Below, one piece after another: positions 1 through 6,310 of a stretch of 6,705 bases of DNA. Under the pieces are notes generated by a model. It did no database searches. It saw nothing but the letters and a program-made list of their open reading frames with translations, and was not told the DNA's origin. Numbering within the stretch: position 1 is the stretch's first letter; the number at the start of each line of letters is the position of its first letter. A program made the position numbers and the translations under genes. The DNA is from Bacillota bacterium (GTDB taxonomy: Bacteria > Bacillota > UBA4882 > UBA8346). The stretch is from NCBI GenBank assembly GCA_028282485.1, contig JANQHU010000003.1, positions 1 to 6,705 of the forward strand, in the 5' to 3' direction.

Positions 1-296
1 ATTGACAAGGAGCGCCGCAAAAAACTAACATTGCGCTGCCATAAAAGGAGCCCTCCCATAAATGCTATGAAAATTGCCGGGATGAAAGAACCGTTTTGGC
101 CAAAAATATAATGTAAAATATTTTTCATAATTCCGCCTACAAAACCCACGTCTTTTGATAACAATGCTGCTAGGGCCAGAAGCGCAATTCCGATTAAGAG
201 AATCCCCACAATTTCAATTAACCTTTCCCGCCGCCGCGGGTTTAATTTTAGCTTCGGAATTCTTTTTTTGGAGGCAACTATTTTATGTCTCCCCAT
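1..296 (-). CDS. ftsK: FtsK/SpoIIIE-type DNA translocase, N-terminal part (runs off the window)
   Basis: The ATG at 294-296 opens a frame that stays open for 98 codons to the left edge, so only the N-terminus is present. A basic head of about 25 residues (RIPKLKLNPRRRER) is followed by a hydrophobic segment at about 26-47, a short linker (SKDVGFVGG), a stretch reading LHYIFGQNGSFIPAIF, a second hydrophobic segment at about 71-87, and then WQRNVSFLRR. This order and wording resemble the N-terminal membrane domain of FtsK/SpoIIIE, which anchors a hexameric ATPase that pumps DNA through the division septum. The motor and gamma domains lie outside the window, so the call rests on the membrane domain alone. 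The ATG lies 2 nt beyond the stop of the transporter gene. An AGTGAGG ribosome binding site (304-310) sits inside the end of that gene, 7 nt from the ATG, which suggests translational coupling. Another polytopic membrane protein is the alternative. Confidence 0.8.
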   Translation of the reverse strand, partial: MGRHKIVASKKRIPKLKLNPRRRERLIEIVGILLIGIALLALAALLSKDVGFVGGIMKNILHYIFGQNGSFIPAIFIAFMGGLLLWQRNVSFLRRSLS

Positions 297-298
297 TT

Positions 299-2032
299 TT
301 AAGCCTCACTTTCATCTAAGATGGCCATGGCAATATTTTGGGAGTGGGCCGCAATCCGTAATAAATTATTTAAAATTTCAGTATAAACCACTCCGGAACC
401 AGGCCAACATTTGCCGTGATTTAAGCGGTGAATATGATTTTGACACAGCTCCTCTTCCAACTTTTCAATATTTCCGGCCCGGCTTTTTAATTGTTTGGCC
501 AAATCCGTATCATTATTATTTAGTGCTTTACCAGCTTTCTGATAAATATCAATTACTTTGCCAAATAAAAGCTCCATTTCATTTAAAGCAATATCCGTAA
601 AGGGTAACTCCTCCTGATAACGGCGCACCGCCAATAAGGCAATACTGGTAGCATGATCCCCTACTCGCTCAATATCCCCCACAACCCGTAAGAGATTGGC
701 CGTTTGGTGGGATTGACCTTCAGTTAAAGTATTTTCCGCTAACAAAGCTGATAAATAAGCGGTTATTCTTTCCTGATAGGTATCAATTATTTCTTCATAT
801 CGTTCAATATGATCAAACTGATTAGTCTGCCCTTTTAAAAAAGCGCCTTTCGCTAATTTTAACATTTCTTGGGTCAGTTTCGCCATCTCGTTTATTTCAT
901 GTAAAACCAAAACCAGAGCTAAAGCTGGGCTTTGCAAGGCCCGCCGATCCAGAAAACTCTTTTTGCCATAGGCCGTACGGCCTTTTTTGGTTTCCGCAAA
1001 CCAGGCAATTTTCAAACGGTTTAACCATAATGTTAGGGGCAACCAAAAAAGGGAGACAGAGAGATTAAACAGAACATGTCCAATTACCAACTGCCAAACA
1101 TAAATTAATTGCTGCTGGTTAACTATTTGCTGAATAAAACTTAGGGGCCAACCAAAAACTTCTTGTCCCATCCAAAAAACTAAATCCCCGCCTATCCCCG
1201 CTAACCAAATAGTAGTCTTGGTGAAAAAAGGCAAAAAGATAATCCAAACTAAGCCCGTGGAGAGGTTAAACCAAAAATGTAACCAATTTGCTCTTTTAGC
1301 CGCCACGGTCCACTCGATGCCGCCGATCATATTAATAATGGTACTACCAATATTGGCCCCGATGATCACCGCAATGGCCCCGCTCAAAAAAAATTCATTG
1401 GGTAAAATGAGACAAACGCCTACCATTGCTTGCAATAAAACAATAACCAAATTACTATTTCTTAACAGCGTAGTTAAGACAAAACCAATTAAAAAGCCTA
1501 ACCAGGGATTACTAAAAATATTTTTAATAATCCCGATTAAAAGATGGTTTTGATTAACAACCAAAAAAGTCTCGTAAAGCATAAAAAAGCTGAGATAAAC
1601 TAATCCCAGACTGAAAATAATCTGGCCAATATAATGCCAGGTATGCCGCTTGGCAAAAAAATAAATAAAATAACCTACTACTAATACGCCGAAAGAATAA
1701 GGATGAATATTAAAGGCCATTAACAGGGGGGTTATGGTTAAGCCCAAGCTAGCTCCCATCATTAACCATAAAGCCGGTAACATCTGCAACAAGCCCGTAT
1801 TAACCAGGCTGGAAATAATGCCAAAAGTCAACAGATTACTCTGTAATAAAGCGGCGATCCAGCCTCCGGTAGTAATAGTGAAAAAGAGCCGTCGGGCTTT
1901 ATGTTCCGAAATAAAACGAATCTTTTCGCCAATTAATTTCTGTACGCCATCCCCAAAATTATTTATCCCATATAAAAAGAGAACGATGAAACCTAATAAT
2001 CTAATGATTCCCTCGATGATATTTAAAGCCAA
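299..2032 (-). CDS. Na/Pi-cotransporter family membrane protein with C-terminal PhoU-like domain
   Basis: This 577-residue protein has the usual two-part layout of bacterial Na/Pi cotransporter (NptA/YjbB-like) proteins. Residues 1-340 hold many hydrophobic segments arranged as two related halves. Residues about 365-577 form a soluble helical region resembling PhoU, with DIERVGDHA at 453-461 and the family-like HRLNHGK (535-541) followed by NNLLRIAAHSQNIAMAI. The family moves phosphate with sodium across the membrane, and the PhoU part is thought to be regulatory. The diagnostic QSSS signatures are altered here: the first half reads QSNLL (64-68) and the second RNSNL (191-195). GANIG (225-229) is kept in the second half, while the first half has GASLG (93-97). 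Family membership is therefore solid, but phosphate as substrate is uncertain. The start is TTG at 2030-2032, supported by GGGGAGG (2041-2047) 8 nt upstream. The gene lies 117 nt after valS and 2 nt before the ftsK start. Confidence 0.87.
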   Translation of the reverse strand: MALNIIEGIIRLLGFIVLFLYGINNFGDGVQKLIGEKIRFISEHKARRLFFTITTGGWIAALLQSNLLTFGIISSLVNTGLLQMLPALWLMMGASLGLTITPLLMAFNIHPYSFGVLVVGYFIYFFAKRHTWHYIGQIIFSLGLVYLSFFMLYETFLVVNQNHLLIGIIKNIFSNPWLGFLIGFVLTTLLRNSNLVIVLLQAMVGVCLILPNEFFLSGAIAVIIGANIGSTIINMIGGIEWTVAAKRANWLHFWFNLSTGLVWIIFLPFFTKTTIWLAGIGGDLVFWMGQEVFGWPLSFIQQIVNQQQLIYVWQLVIGHVLFNLSVSLFWLPLTLWLNRLKIAWFAETKKGRTAYGKKSFLDRRALQSPALALVLVLHEINEMAKLTQEMLKLAKGAFLKGQTNQFDHIERYEEIIDTYQERITAYLSALLAENTLTEGQSHQTANLLRVVGDIERVGDHATSIALLAVRRYQEELPFTDIALNEMELLFGKVIDIYQKAGKALNNNDTDLAKQLKSRAGNIEKLEEELCQNHIHRLNHGKCWPGSGVVYTEILNNLLRIAAHSQNIAMAILDESEA

Positions 2033-2069
2033 GGGCTCTTCCTCCCCTACATAAATCCCCCAAAAAGTC

Positions 2070-2085
2070 TTTCTAGAACTAGAAA
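2070..2085. repeat. Perfect palindrome between valS and the transporter gene
   Basis: TTTCTAG-AA-CTAGAAA is a 7-bp inverted repeat around a 2-nt centre in the 117-nt gap between the valS stop and the transporter TTG start. The 2-nt centre is too tight for a full hairpin, though a shorter stem could form. The minus-strand T run that follows is separated by AGAC, so it is a poor terminator. It could be a protein-binding site controlling the transporter and ftsK, but no clear -10/-35 pair was found beside it. A chance palindrome remains possible. Confidence 0.35.
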
Positions 2086-2149
2086 TTCGCTAAACATCAG
2101 ATAAATCCTCTTAATCTCAAGCTTCTTTCTGGACGCCAGCGAGAAAAAC

Positions 2150-4858
2150 CTAGTCTAATTGCTGTAAACGTTCCTGGATTTTCAGCACTTTATCATTAAA
2201 ATTGCTTAATTTATCTTTTTCTTTAGCCACTACCTGAGGGGGGGCTTTTCCAACAAAGGCCTCGCTTGCCAAACGAGCTTTTAACTTGACCATCTCTTTT
2301 TCTAATTGAGCCAACTCTTTTTGGAGCCGTTCCCGCTCTTTATTAAGGTCTACCAAACCCGCCAGAGGAACAAAAATTTTAATGCCGGGGATCACCGCGC
2401 TGACCGCTTTTTCCGGGGCCACGGACTCCTCTGGCCAAAATTCGATCTCACTTAAGCCGGCCAGATTAACTAAATAGGGCTCATTCCGGACGAGAATCCG
2501 CCTTTTTTCTGGTGCGGCCGCAAAAATAGCCGGCAGCTTATTGCCTTGGGGTAGATTGGCCTCCGACCGAATATTACGTAAGGCCCGAATTGTCTCGATA
2601 ATTACCGCCATTTCCGCTTCCGCTTCCGGTTGGCAGAAGCCGGGCACTACTTCCGGCCACGGGGTAATCACAATGCTCTCCCCGTGATGAGGTAAGGCCT
2701 GCCAAATCTCTTCGGTTAAAAAGGGCATAAAAGGATGCAACAGCTCCATTGTTTGCCGTAAAACCCGAACCAAAACCCCTTGCGCCACTAGGCGAACCAC
2801 CGGGTTTTCTGCGTTATTTAAACGAGCTTTGGAAAGTTCGATATACCAGTCACAATACTCACTCCATAAAAATTCATAGATGGCCGCCACCGCGGTCCCC
2901 AGATCAAACTTCTCCAGAGATTTGGTTACATTAGCAATTAACTCCTGGAGTTGGCTTAAAATCCACTGATCCGGTAGCTCTAACCATTCTGGGGCAATGG
3001 TGTCTATTTCTCCCGCCGCAAATCTTTTTAATAACTCCGGTTGTTCCTGTCCCTTAGTTTCAGAGACTGGGCCCCGGGCCGTTTCTTTTTCTAAATGCAT
3101 TAGTACAAACCGGGCTGCATTCCAAATTTTATTAGTGAAATTCCGGCTACCTTCCACCTTCTCCATCTGAAAACGCTGTTCCTGACCCAGAGCGGTGTTG
3201 GTAGCCAGAGTAAAGCGTAAGGTATCCGCCCCAAAATTATCAATAATCTCCACCGGATCAACAATAGTCTCCGGACGGGATTTACTCATTTTCTTGCCGT
3301 ATTTATCTAACACCAAACCGTGGATGAGAATCTTTTCAAAGGGCCTCTGCTCCATAAACTCCAAGCTCATAAAGATCATCCGGGCCACCCAGAAAAAGAT
3401 AATATCCCGGCCCGTTACTAACACCGAAGTCGGGTAGAAATAATCTAATTCCGGAGTTTGCTCCGGCCACCCTAAAGTAGAAAAAGGCCATAAAGCGGAA
3501 GAAAACCAGGTATCTAAAACATCCGGGTCCTGCTCCAGATTAGCACTCTCACACTGGGAGCATTTAGTCAAGTCCTCCCTGGAGACCAAAGTAGCCCCAC
3601 AATCCCCGCAATACCATACCGGAATCCGGTGGCCCCACCATAACTGCCGCGAAATACACCAATCCCGAATATTTTCCAGCCAACCTAGATAAATCTTGGT
3701 AAACCTTTCTGGTACGTAGCTGATCTCCCCCTCAACCACCGCTTTAATCGCCGGTTTGGCTAAAGGCGGCATCTTCACAAACCATTGCTTCGAAATTAAT
3801 GGTTCCACAATATTGTCACAGCGATAACACTGGCCCACGGCATGAGAATGGGATTCTACCTTAATTAACAAACCAATTTTTTCTAATTCCGCTACCACCT
3901 TTTGACGACATTCATAACGATCTAAACCAGCGAAAGCCCCGGCCTCGGCAGTCATCTTGGCATCAAAACCAATTACCGTAATCTGGGGCAGCTGATGTCG
4001 CTGGCCCATCTCAAAGTCATTGACATCATGGGCCGGCGTAATCTTTACTGCTCCCGTCCCAAACTCCATATCCACATAAGCATCGGCAATAATGGGAATG
4101 GGTCGGTTAACTAAGGGGAGGAGCACTTCTTTACCAATTAAATTCTGATAACGGCTATCCTTAGGATTTACCGCTACCGCCGTATCCCCTAACATGGTTT
4201 CCGGACGAGTAGTAGCCACTTCGATATAACCCGTTCCCTCTACTAGAGGATATTTAATATGCCAGAGATTCCCGTCCCGGGGTTCGTGTTCGACTTCAAT
4301 ATCAGAAATCGTGGTATGACATTTGGGGCACCAGTTTACCAAATAACTGCCTTGATAAATCAACCCCTTCTCATAAAGCCGGACAAAGACTTCCCGCACC
4401 GCTTGGGAACAACCTTCATCCATGGTAAACCGTTCTCGCTCCCAATCACAGGAGGAGCCTAAGCGTTTCAACTGGCTAATGATGGTGCCGCCATACTCTT
4501 CTTTCCAAGCCCAGACCCGTTTTAAAAACTCCTCCCGGCCCAGCTCATCTTTGGAAAGCCCTTCCTTAGCCAAAGCCTCTTCCACCTTAGCCTGGGTAGC
4601 AATTCCCGCATGATCCGTGCCTGGCAACCAAAGAGCATTATAACCCTGCATGCGCCGCCAGCGAATTAAAATATCTTGCAAAGTCTCATCCAGAGCATGC
4701 CCTAAATGCAAAACCCCGGTAACATTCGGTGGGGGAATCACGATACAGTAAGGTTTTTTACTCTGGTCAACTTCGGCGTGAAAATAATTATTCTCCAACC
4801 ACTTTTGATACCATTTATTTTCGACACTTTGGGGATTATAAACTTTTGACAGACTCAT
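2150..4858 (-). CDS. valS: Valyl-tRNA synthetase
   Basis: This 902-residue class Ia enzyme charges tRNA-Val with valine in the cytoplasm and is close to the normal length for bacterial ValRS. Visible parts, in order: the HIGH-type motif HLGH at 51-54 within PPPNVTGVLHLGH; the CP1 editing domain with TTRPETM (216-222) and AHDVNDFE (276-283), which clears mischarged threonine; Cys pairs 177/180, 344/347, 417/420 and 433/436, spaced like the two zinc sites of bacterial ValRS; DVLDTWFSSALWP (446-458); KMSKS at 523-527; an anticodon-binding helical domain at about 630-790; and a charged C-terminal coiled coil from about 835. The residues after KMSKS are RPETIVDP rather than the usual xGN-type sequence. 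The ATG at 4856-4858 is set by AGGAGGG (4864-4870) 5 nt upstream and by the family N-terminus (YNPQSVENKWYQKW). The gene follows a T-box leader, so it should be induced when uncharged tRNA-Val accumulates. Confidence 0.98.
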   Translation of the reverse strand: MSLSKVYNPQSVENKWYQKWLENNYFHAEVDQSKKPYCIVIPPPNVTGVLHLGHALDETLQDILIRWRRMQGYNALWLPGTDHAGIATQAKVEEALAKEGLSKDELGREEFLKRVWAWKEEYGGTIISQLKRLGSSCDWERERFTMDEGCSQAVREVFVRLYEKGLIYQGSYLVNWCPKCHTTISDIEVEHEPRDGNLWHIKYPLVEGTGYIEVATTRPETMLGDTAVAVNPKDSRYQNLIGKEVLLPLVNRPIPIIADAYVDMEFGTGAVKITPAHDVNDFEMGQRHQLPQITVIGFDAKMTAEAGAFAGLDRYECRQKVVAELEKIGLLIKVESHSHAVGQCYRCDNIVEPLISKQWFVKMPPLAKPAIKAVVEGEISYVPERFTKIYLGWLENIRDWCISRQLWWGHRIPVWYCGDCGATLVSREDLTKCSQCESANLEQDPDVLDTWFSSALWPFSTLGWPEQTPELDYFYPTSVLVTGRDIIFFWVARMIFMSLEFMEQRPFEKILIHGLVLDKYGKKMSKSRPETIVDPVEIIDNFGADTLRFTLATNTALGQEQRFQMEKVEGSRNFTNKIWNAARFVLMHLEKETARGPVSETKGQEQPELLKRFAAGEIDTIAPEWLELPDQWILSQLQELIANVTKSLEKFDLGTAVAAIYEFLWSEYCDWYIELSKARLNNAENPVVRLVAQGVLVRVLRQTMELLHPFMPFLTEEIWQALPHHGESIVITPWPEVVPGFCQPEAEAEMAVIIETIRALRNIRSEANLPQGNKLPAIFAAAPEKRRILVRNEPYLVNLAGLSEIEFWPEESVAPEKAVSAVIPGIKIFVPLAGLVDLNKERERLQKELAQLEKEMVKLKARLASEAFVGKAPPQVVAKEKDKLSNFNDKVLKIQERLQQLD

Positions 4859-4935
4859 AGAAACCCTCCTAAAATAAAAAATTTATAAAAAAATTTGTAA
4901 AAGCACCAAAAAAGCAAACAAAAAGCCCAAAATAC

Positions 4936-4968
4936 AAAAAAGACCCTCGTCATTTCAGGACGAAAGTC
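4936..4968 (-). terminator. T-box intrinsic terminator (attenuator) before valS
   Basis: On the minus strand, GACTTTCGTC (4968-4959) pairs over all 10 positions, two of them G-U, with GACGAGGGTC (4951-4942) across a 7-nt loop. Six U residues (4941-4936) follow at once. The 5' arm overlaps the CCU at 4959-4957, which is needed to pair with the AGG of the T-box sequence (4991-4989), so terminator and antiterminator exclude each other. The remaining 77 nt to valS are A+T-rich, and the only element I see there is the ribosome binding site. Confidence 0.93.
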
Positions 4969-5095
4969 AACATAACTCCGCGGTACCACCTAAATTCCCA
5001 AATATGGGCGCTCTAGCTTAGCTTTATCGGGCTAATCCCGTTCGAAACTACTCAAAACATAAACTTCCTTTGTTCATTCCGAATGACTCCCAGGC

Positions 5096-5098
5096 GAC
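5096..5098 (-). promoter_or_regulatory. Probable specifier codon GUC of the T-box
   Basis: GUC, followed by G and then CCUG, occupies the position of the specifier triplet in Stem I when the leader is folded with CAGG (5163-5160) pairing CCUG (5094-5091) and GCGAA (5157-5153) pairing UUUGC (5105-5101). It would pair with the GAC anticodon of tRNA-Val. The fold was done by eye, so the triplet assignment is less certain than the T-box itself. Confidence 0.7.
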
Positions 5099-5203
5099 CC
5101 GCAAACCCTCTCACGGAGAACCTTCCACCAAAACAGTTCCTCTCTTGACCGCTTCGCAGCCTGCTCCTCCTGTTCATCGTCTTGAACATATTTAATTGAA
5201 AGA

Positions 5204-5232
5204 ATTATACTATTTTATTTTTAACTTGTCAA
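5204..5232 (-). promoter_or_regulatory. Sigma-A promoter of the valS T-box leader
   Basis: TTGACA (5232-5227) and TATAAT (5209-5204) are both exact consensus with an ideal 17-nt A+T-rich spacer. Transcription should start near 5197, a few bases before Stem I. So strong a promoter fits a transcript controlled downstream by attenuation. Confidence 0.93.
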
Positions 5233-5240
5233 ATGACAAG
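5225..5240. repeat. Palindrome overlapping the -35 box of the valS promoter
   Basis: CTTGTCA-AA-TGACAAG (plus strand) is a perfect 7-bp inverted repeat with a 2-nt centre, and its left arm covers most of the TTGACA -35 element. The position suits a repressor operator that would compete with RNA polymerase, adding a layer of control to the T-box. There is no adjacent T run, so it is not a terminator. Part of the symmetry comes from the -35 box itself, so coincidence is possible. Confidence 0.45.
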
Positions 5241-5364
5241 GATGGCGAGTTGCAACCCTGATAGCATTGTTCTAGGTTTTTTTGTTATATATTAACATAA
5301 ATTTTAAATTAAGTATTTCTATATCTTCTCTAGTATGTTTTATTTCTTCTTCACTAAATCTTTA
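5241..5364. other. Unassigned spacer between the HEPN gene and the valS promoter
   Basis: No gene is supported here. The part next to the promoter (about 5241-5276) is richer in G+C than the A+T-rich remainder. On the minus strand, the frame of the HEPN gene stays open after its two tandem stop codons for about 29 codons, with a protein-like charged start (RFSEEEIKH), but without a start codon or ribosome binding site. I found no terminator hairpin for the HEPN gene. A decayed gene end or plain intergenic sequence are both possible. Confidence 0.4.
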
Positions 5365-5766
5365 TTAGCTAACCCAAACAGCTTTTAGATAAGCTTCTAC
5401 CTTTTTAAGAAAAATCTCAGCATTCTCAAATTGTTCTTTAGCTTCGCTTTTCCCAACAATAAAAAAGTCATCATAATCACTCTTATTACGAATTACAAAA
5501 GCATTTTTAACAATTTTTGAATATAAAACTTCAAATTTACCCGTTAAAACATAATTTTTTTGAAAGAACGCGATTATACCGGAATGTTTTTTAGAATCAA
5601 ATAAATCCAAAGCAAGAATTGCTCTAATACCATGAAAAATTGCATAATACGAACGATTTATGGAACCTTTAAAAAAATTGTTTTCCAGACTAATTTCTGC
5701 ATTCTTTAAATCCTCTTTTGCTTTTTGCAATCTATATTTTGATAACTCAATCTGATCATTGTTCAT
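5365..5766 (-). CDS. HEPN-domain protein, putative toxin partner of the MNT protein
   Basis: This 133-residue, all-helical, soluble protein matches the HEPN domain family. It has ELSKYRLQKAKEDL near the N-terminus, the signature NRSYYAIFHGIRAIL at 37-51, KKHSG at 59-63 and RNKSDYDDF at 93-101. In HepT toxins HEPN proteins are RNases with an R-x4-H-x-Y motif, where the Tyr is AMPylated by the MNT partner. Here the aligned stretch reads R93-NKSD-Y98, so the His position holds Tyr and the usual Tyr position (100) holds Asp. RNase activity cannot be assumed. I chose the ATG at 5764-5766 because the family N-terminus begins there and GAAGGGA (5776-5782) lies 9 nt upstream; the open frame extends 16 codons further without a good ribosome binding site. 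The start overlaps the end of the MNT gene by 11 nt, indicating coupled translation. Base composition is far more A+T-rich than valS, suggesting transfer. Confidence 0.88.
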   Translation of the reverse strand: MNNDQIELSKYRLQKAKEDLKNAEISLENNFFKGSINRSYYAIFHGIRAILALDLFDSKKHSGIIAFFQKNYVLTGKFEVLYSKIVKNAFVIRNKSDYDDFFIVGKSEAKEQFENAEIFLKKVEAYLKAVWVS

Positions 5767-6115
5767 AAAATACAATCCCTTCATTTTGAATATTTTGATA
5801 AAAGGGCAACACATCGAGATATCTAATAAATTGGTGATAACTTTGCACTATTTCTGCAATTAAAACGTCATATTTTAAATCCAGAGTTAAGATAATATCC
5901 GAAAGGCTTGTCCCATATTTTTTCAATTCCCTTTCATCAGCATTTACCATGATCATAACATCAATATCCGACTCAGCATCATAGTCACCTCTTGCATAGG
6001 AACCAAATAAAACTATTTTTTTTAGTTTTTCTTTTAAAATGGGATAAACTTGCAAAACCAATTCCTCTAATATTAAGTTCAACTCTTCGGGTGATTTGGC
6101 TCTTAATTCTTCCAT
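5756..6115 (-). CDS. Minimal nucleotidyltransferase (MNT), putative MntA-like antitoxin
   Basis: This 119-residue protein is a minimal nucleotidyltransferase of the DNA polymerase beta-like fold. Its core LFGSYARGDYDAESDIDVMI gives a complete GSx10DxD motif (G38, S39, D50, D52). A likely third metal ligand is D83 in KYDVLIAEI. In characterised HepT/MntA pairs this enzyme transfers AMP to the HEPN toxin and neutralises it; the intact motif suggests catalysis is possible here. The frame could extend upstream to 6175, but the ATG at 6113-6115 is preferred: AGAGGTGA (6121-6128) lies 5 nt upstream, and the extra 20 residues are hydrophobic and unlike the family. It is the first gene of a two-gene operon, overlapping the HEPN start by 11 nt, behind its own promoter at 6214-6243. 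The gene is strongly A+T-rich. The target of any AMP transfer is inferred from its neighbour, not seen. Confidence 0.9.
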   Translation of the reverse strand: MEELRAKSPEELNLILEELVLQVYPILKEKLKKIVLFGSYARGDYDAESDIDVMIMVNADERELKKYGTSLSDIILTLDLKYDVLIAEIVQSYHQFIRYLDVLPFYQNIQNEGIVFYEQ

Positions 6116-6213
6116 ATTATTCACCTCTATTTTTCTTGCCTCTAACAATATTGCTATTACTAAACAAGCATACACAACAAAAAATATTTCTTATAATTTC
6201 AAACATCTATTTT

Positions 6214-6243
6214 ATTATAGTGAGATTACCTTTAATCTGTCAA
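6214..6243 (-). promoter_or_regulatory. Sigma-A promoter of the MNT/HEPN operon
   Basis: TTGACA (6243-6238) and TATAAT (6219-6214) are exact consensus with an 18-nt spacer. Transcription would start near 6207, giving an untranslated leader of about 90 nt before the MNT ATG. No other good promoter is seen for the pair. Confidence 0.88.
6223..6238. repeat. Inverted repeat in the spacer of the MNT/HEPN promoter (operator candidate)
   Basis: AGATTA-CCTT-TAATCT (plus strand) is a perfect 6-bp inverted repeat with a 4-nt centre, filling the space between the -35 and -10 boxes. A protein bound here would block RNA polymerase. Toxin-antitoxin operons are often autorepressed through such sites, so binding by the MNT protein, the complex or a host regulator is plausible but unproven. 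Confidence 0.5.
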
Positions 6244-6310
6244 CAAAATCAATTAAAAACCATAAATAAGGTCACCACAAATAATAATCAAGCACACTAG
6301 AACCGCGAGA

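Larger units (their letters stand above)
4936..5197 (-). promoter_or_regulatory. T-box riboswitch leader, valine-specific
   Basis: The T-box sequence UAGGUGGUACCGCG lies at 4992-4979 on the minus strand and matches the AGGGUGGNACCGCG consensus except at its first two bases. The bulge UGGU pairs with the NCCA end of uncharged tRNA; its last U fits an A discriminator base, as tRNA-Val has. Stem I features lie further upstream: a GATGA element (5178-5174), AGAGAG (5145-5140) and the GGUGGAAGG distal loop (5129-5121). In the 3' side of the specifier loop GUC (5098-5096) is followed by a purine and then CCUG, which pairs with CAGG on the 5' side; flanking GCGAA and UUUGC close the upper stem. GUC is a valine codon, matching valS. 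A CCCA-UAUU-UGGG hairpin (5008-4997) directly precedes the T-box. The element senses tRNA-Val charging and opens transcription when uncharged tRNA binds. The 5' end is inferred from the promoter spacing. Confidence 0.95.

Noticed and set aside
268..600. Plus-strand 110-codon open frame
   Set aside because: It lies antisense to the conserved PhoU-like part of the transporter gene, lacks a ribosome binding site and its translation is not protein-like.
1218..2054. Plus-strand open frames of 111 and 106 codons
   Set aside because: They are antisense shadows of the membrane-protein gene; no supporting start signals.
2115..2149. Terminator hairpin after valS (CTGG-CGT-CCAG)
   Set aside because: Only a 4-bp stem with a 3-nt loop and no following T run.
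2749..4613. Several short plus-strand frames within valS
   Set aside because: They are antisense to conserved ValRS domains and have no start signals.
5767..5814. N-terminal extension of the HEPN protein
   Set aside because: It would overlap the MNT gene far more, has no ribosome binding site, and the added residues do not match the family.
6116..6175. N-terminal extension of the MNT protein to an upstream ATG
   Set aside because: No ribosome binding site before 6175, whereas AGAGGTGA sits 5 nt before the ATG at 6115, where the family sequence begins.
5992..6300. Plus-strand 102-codon open frame opposite the MNT gene
   Set aside because: Low-complexity Leu/Ile-rich translation antisense to the MNT start and its promoter; no ribosome binding site.
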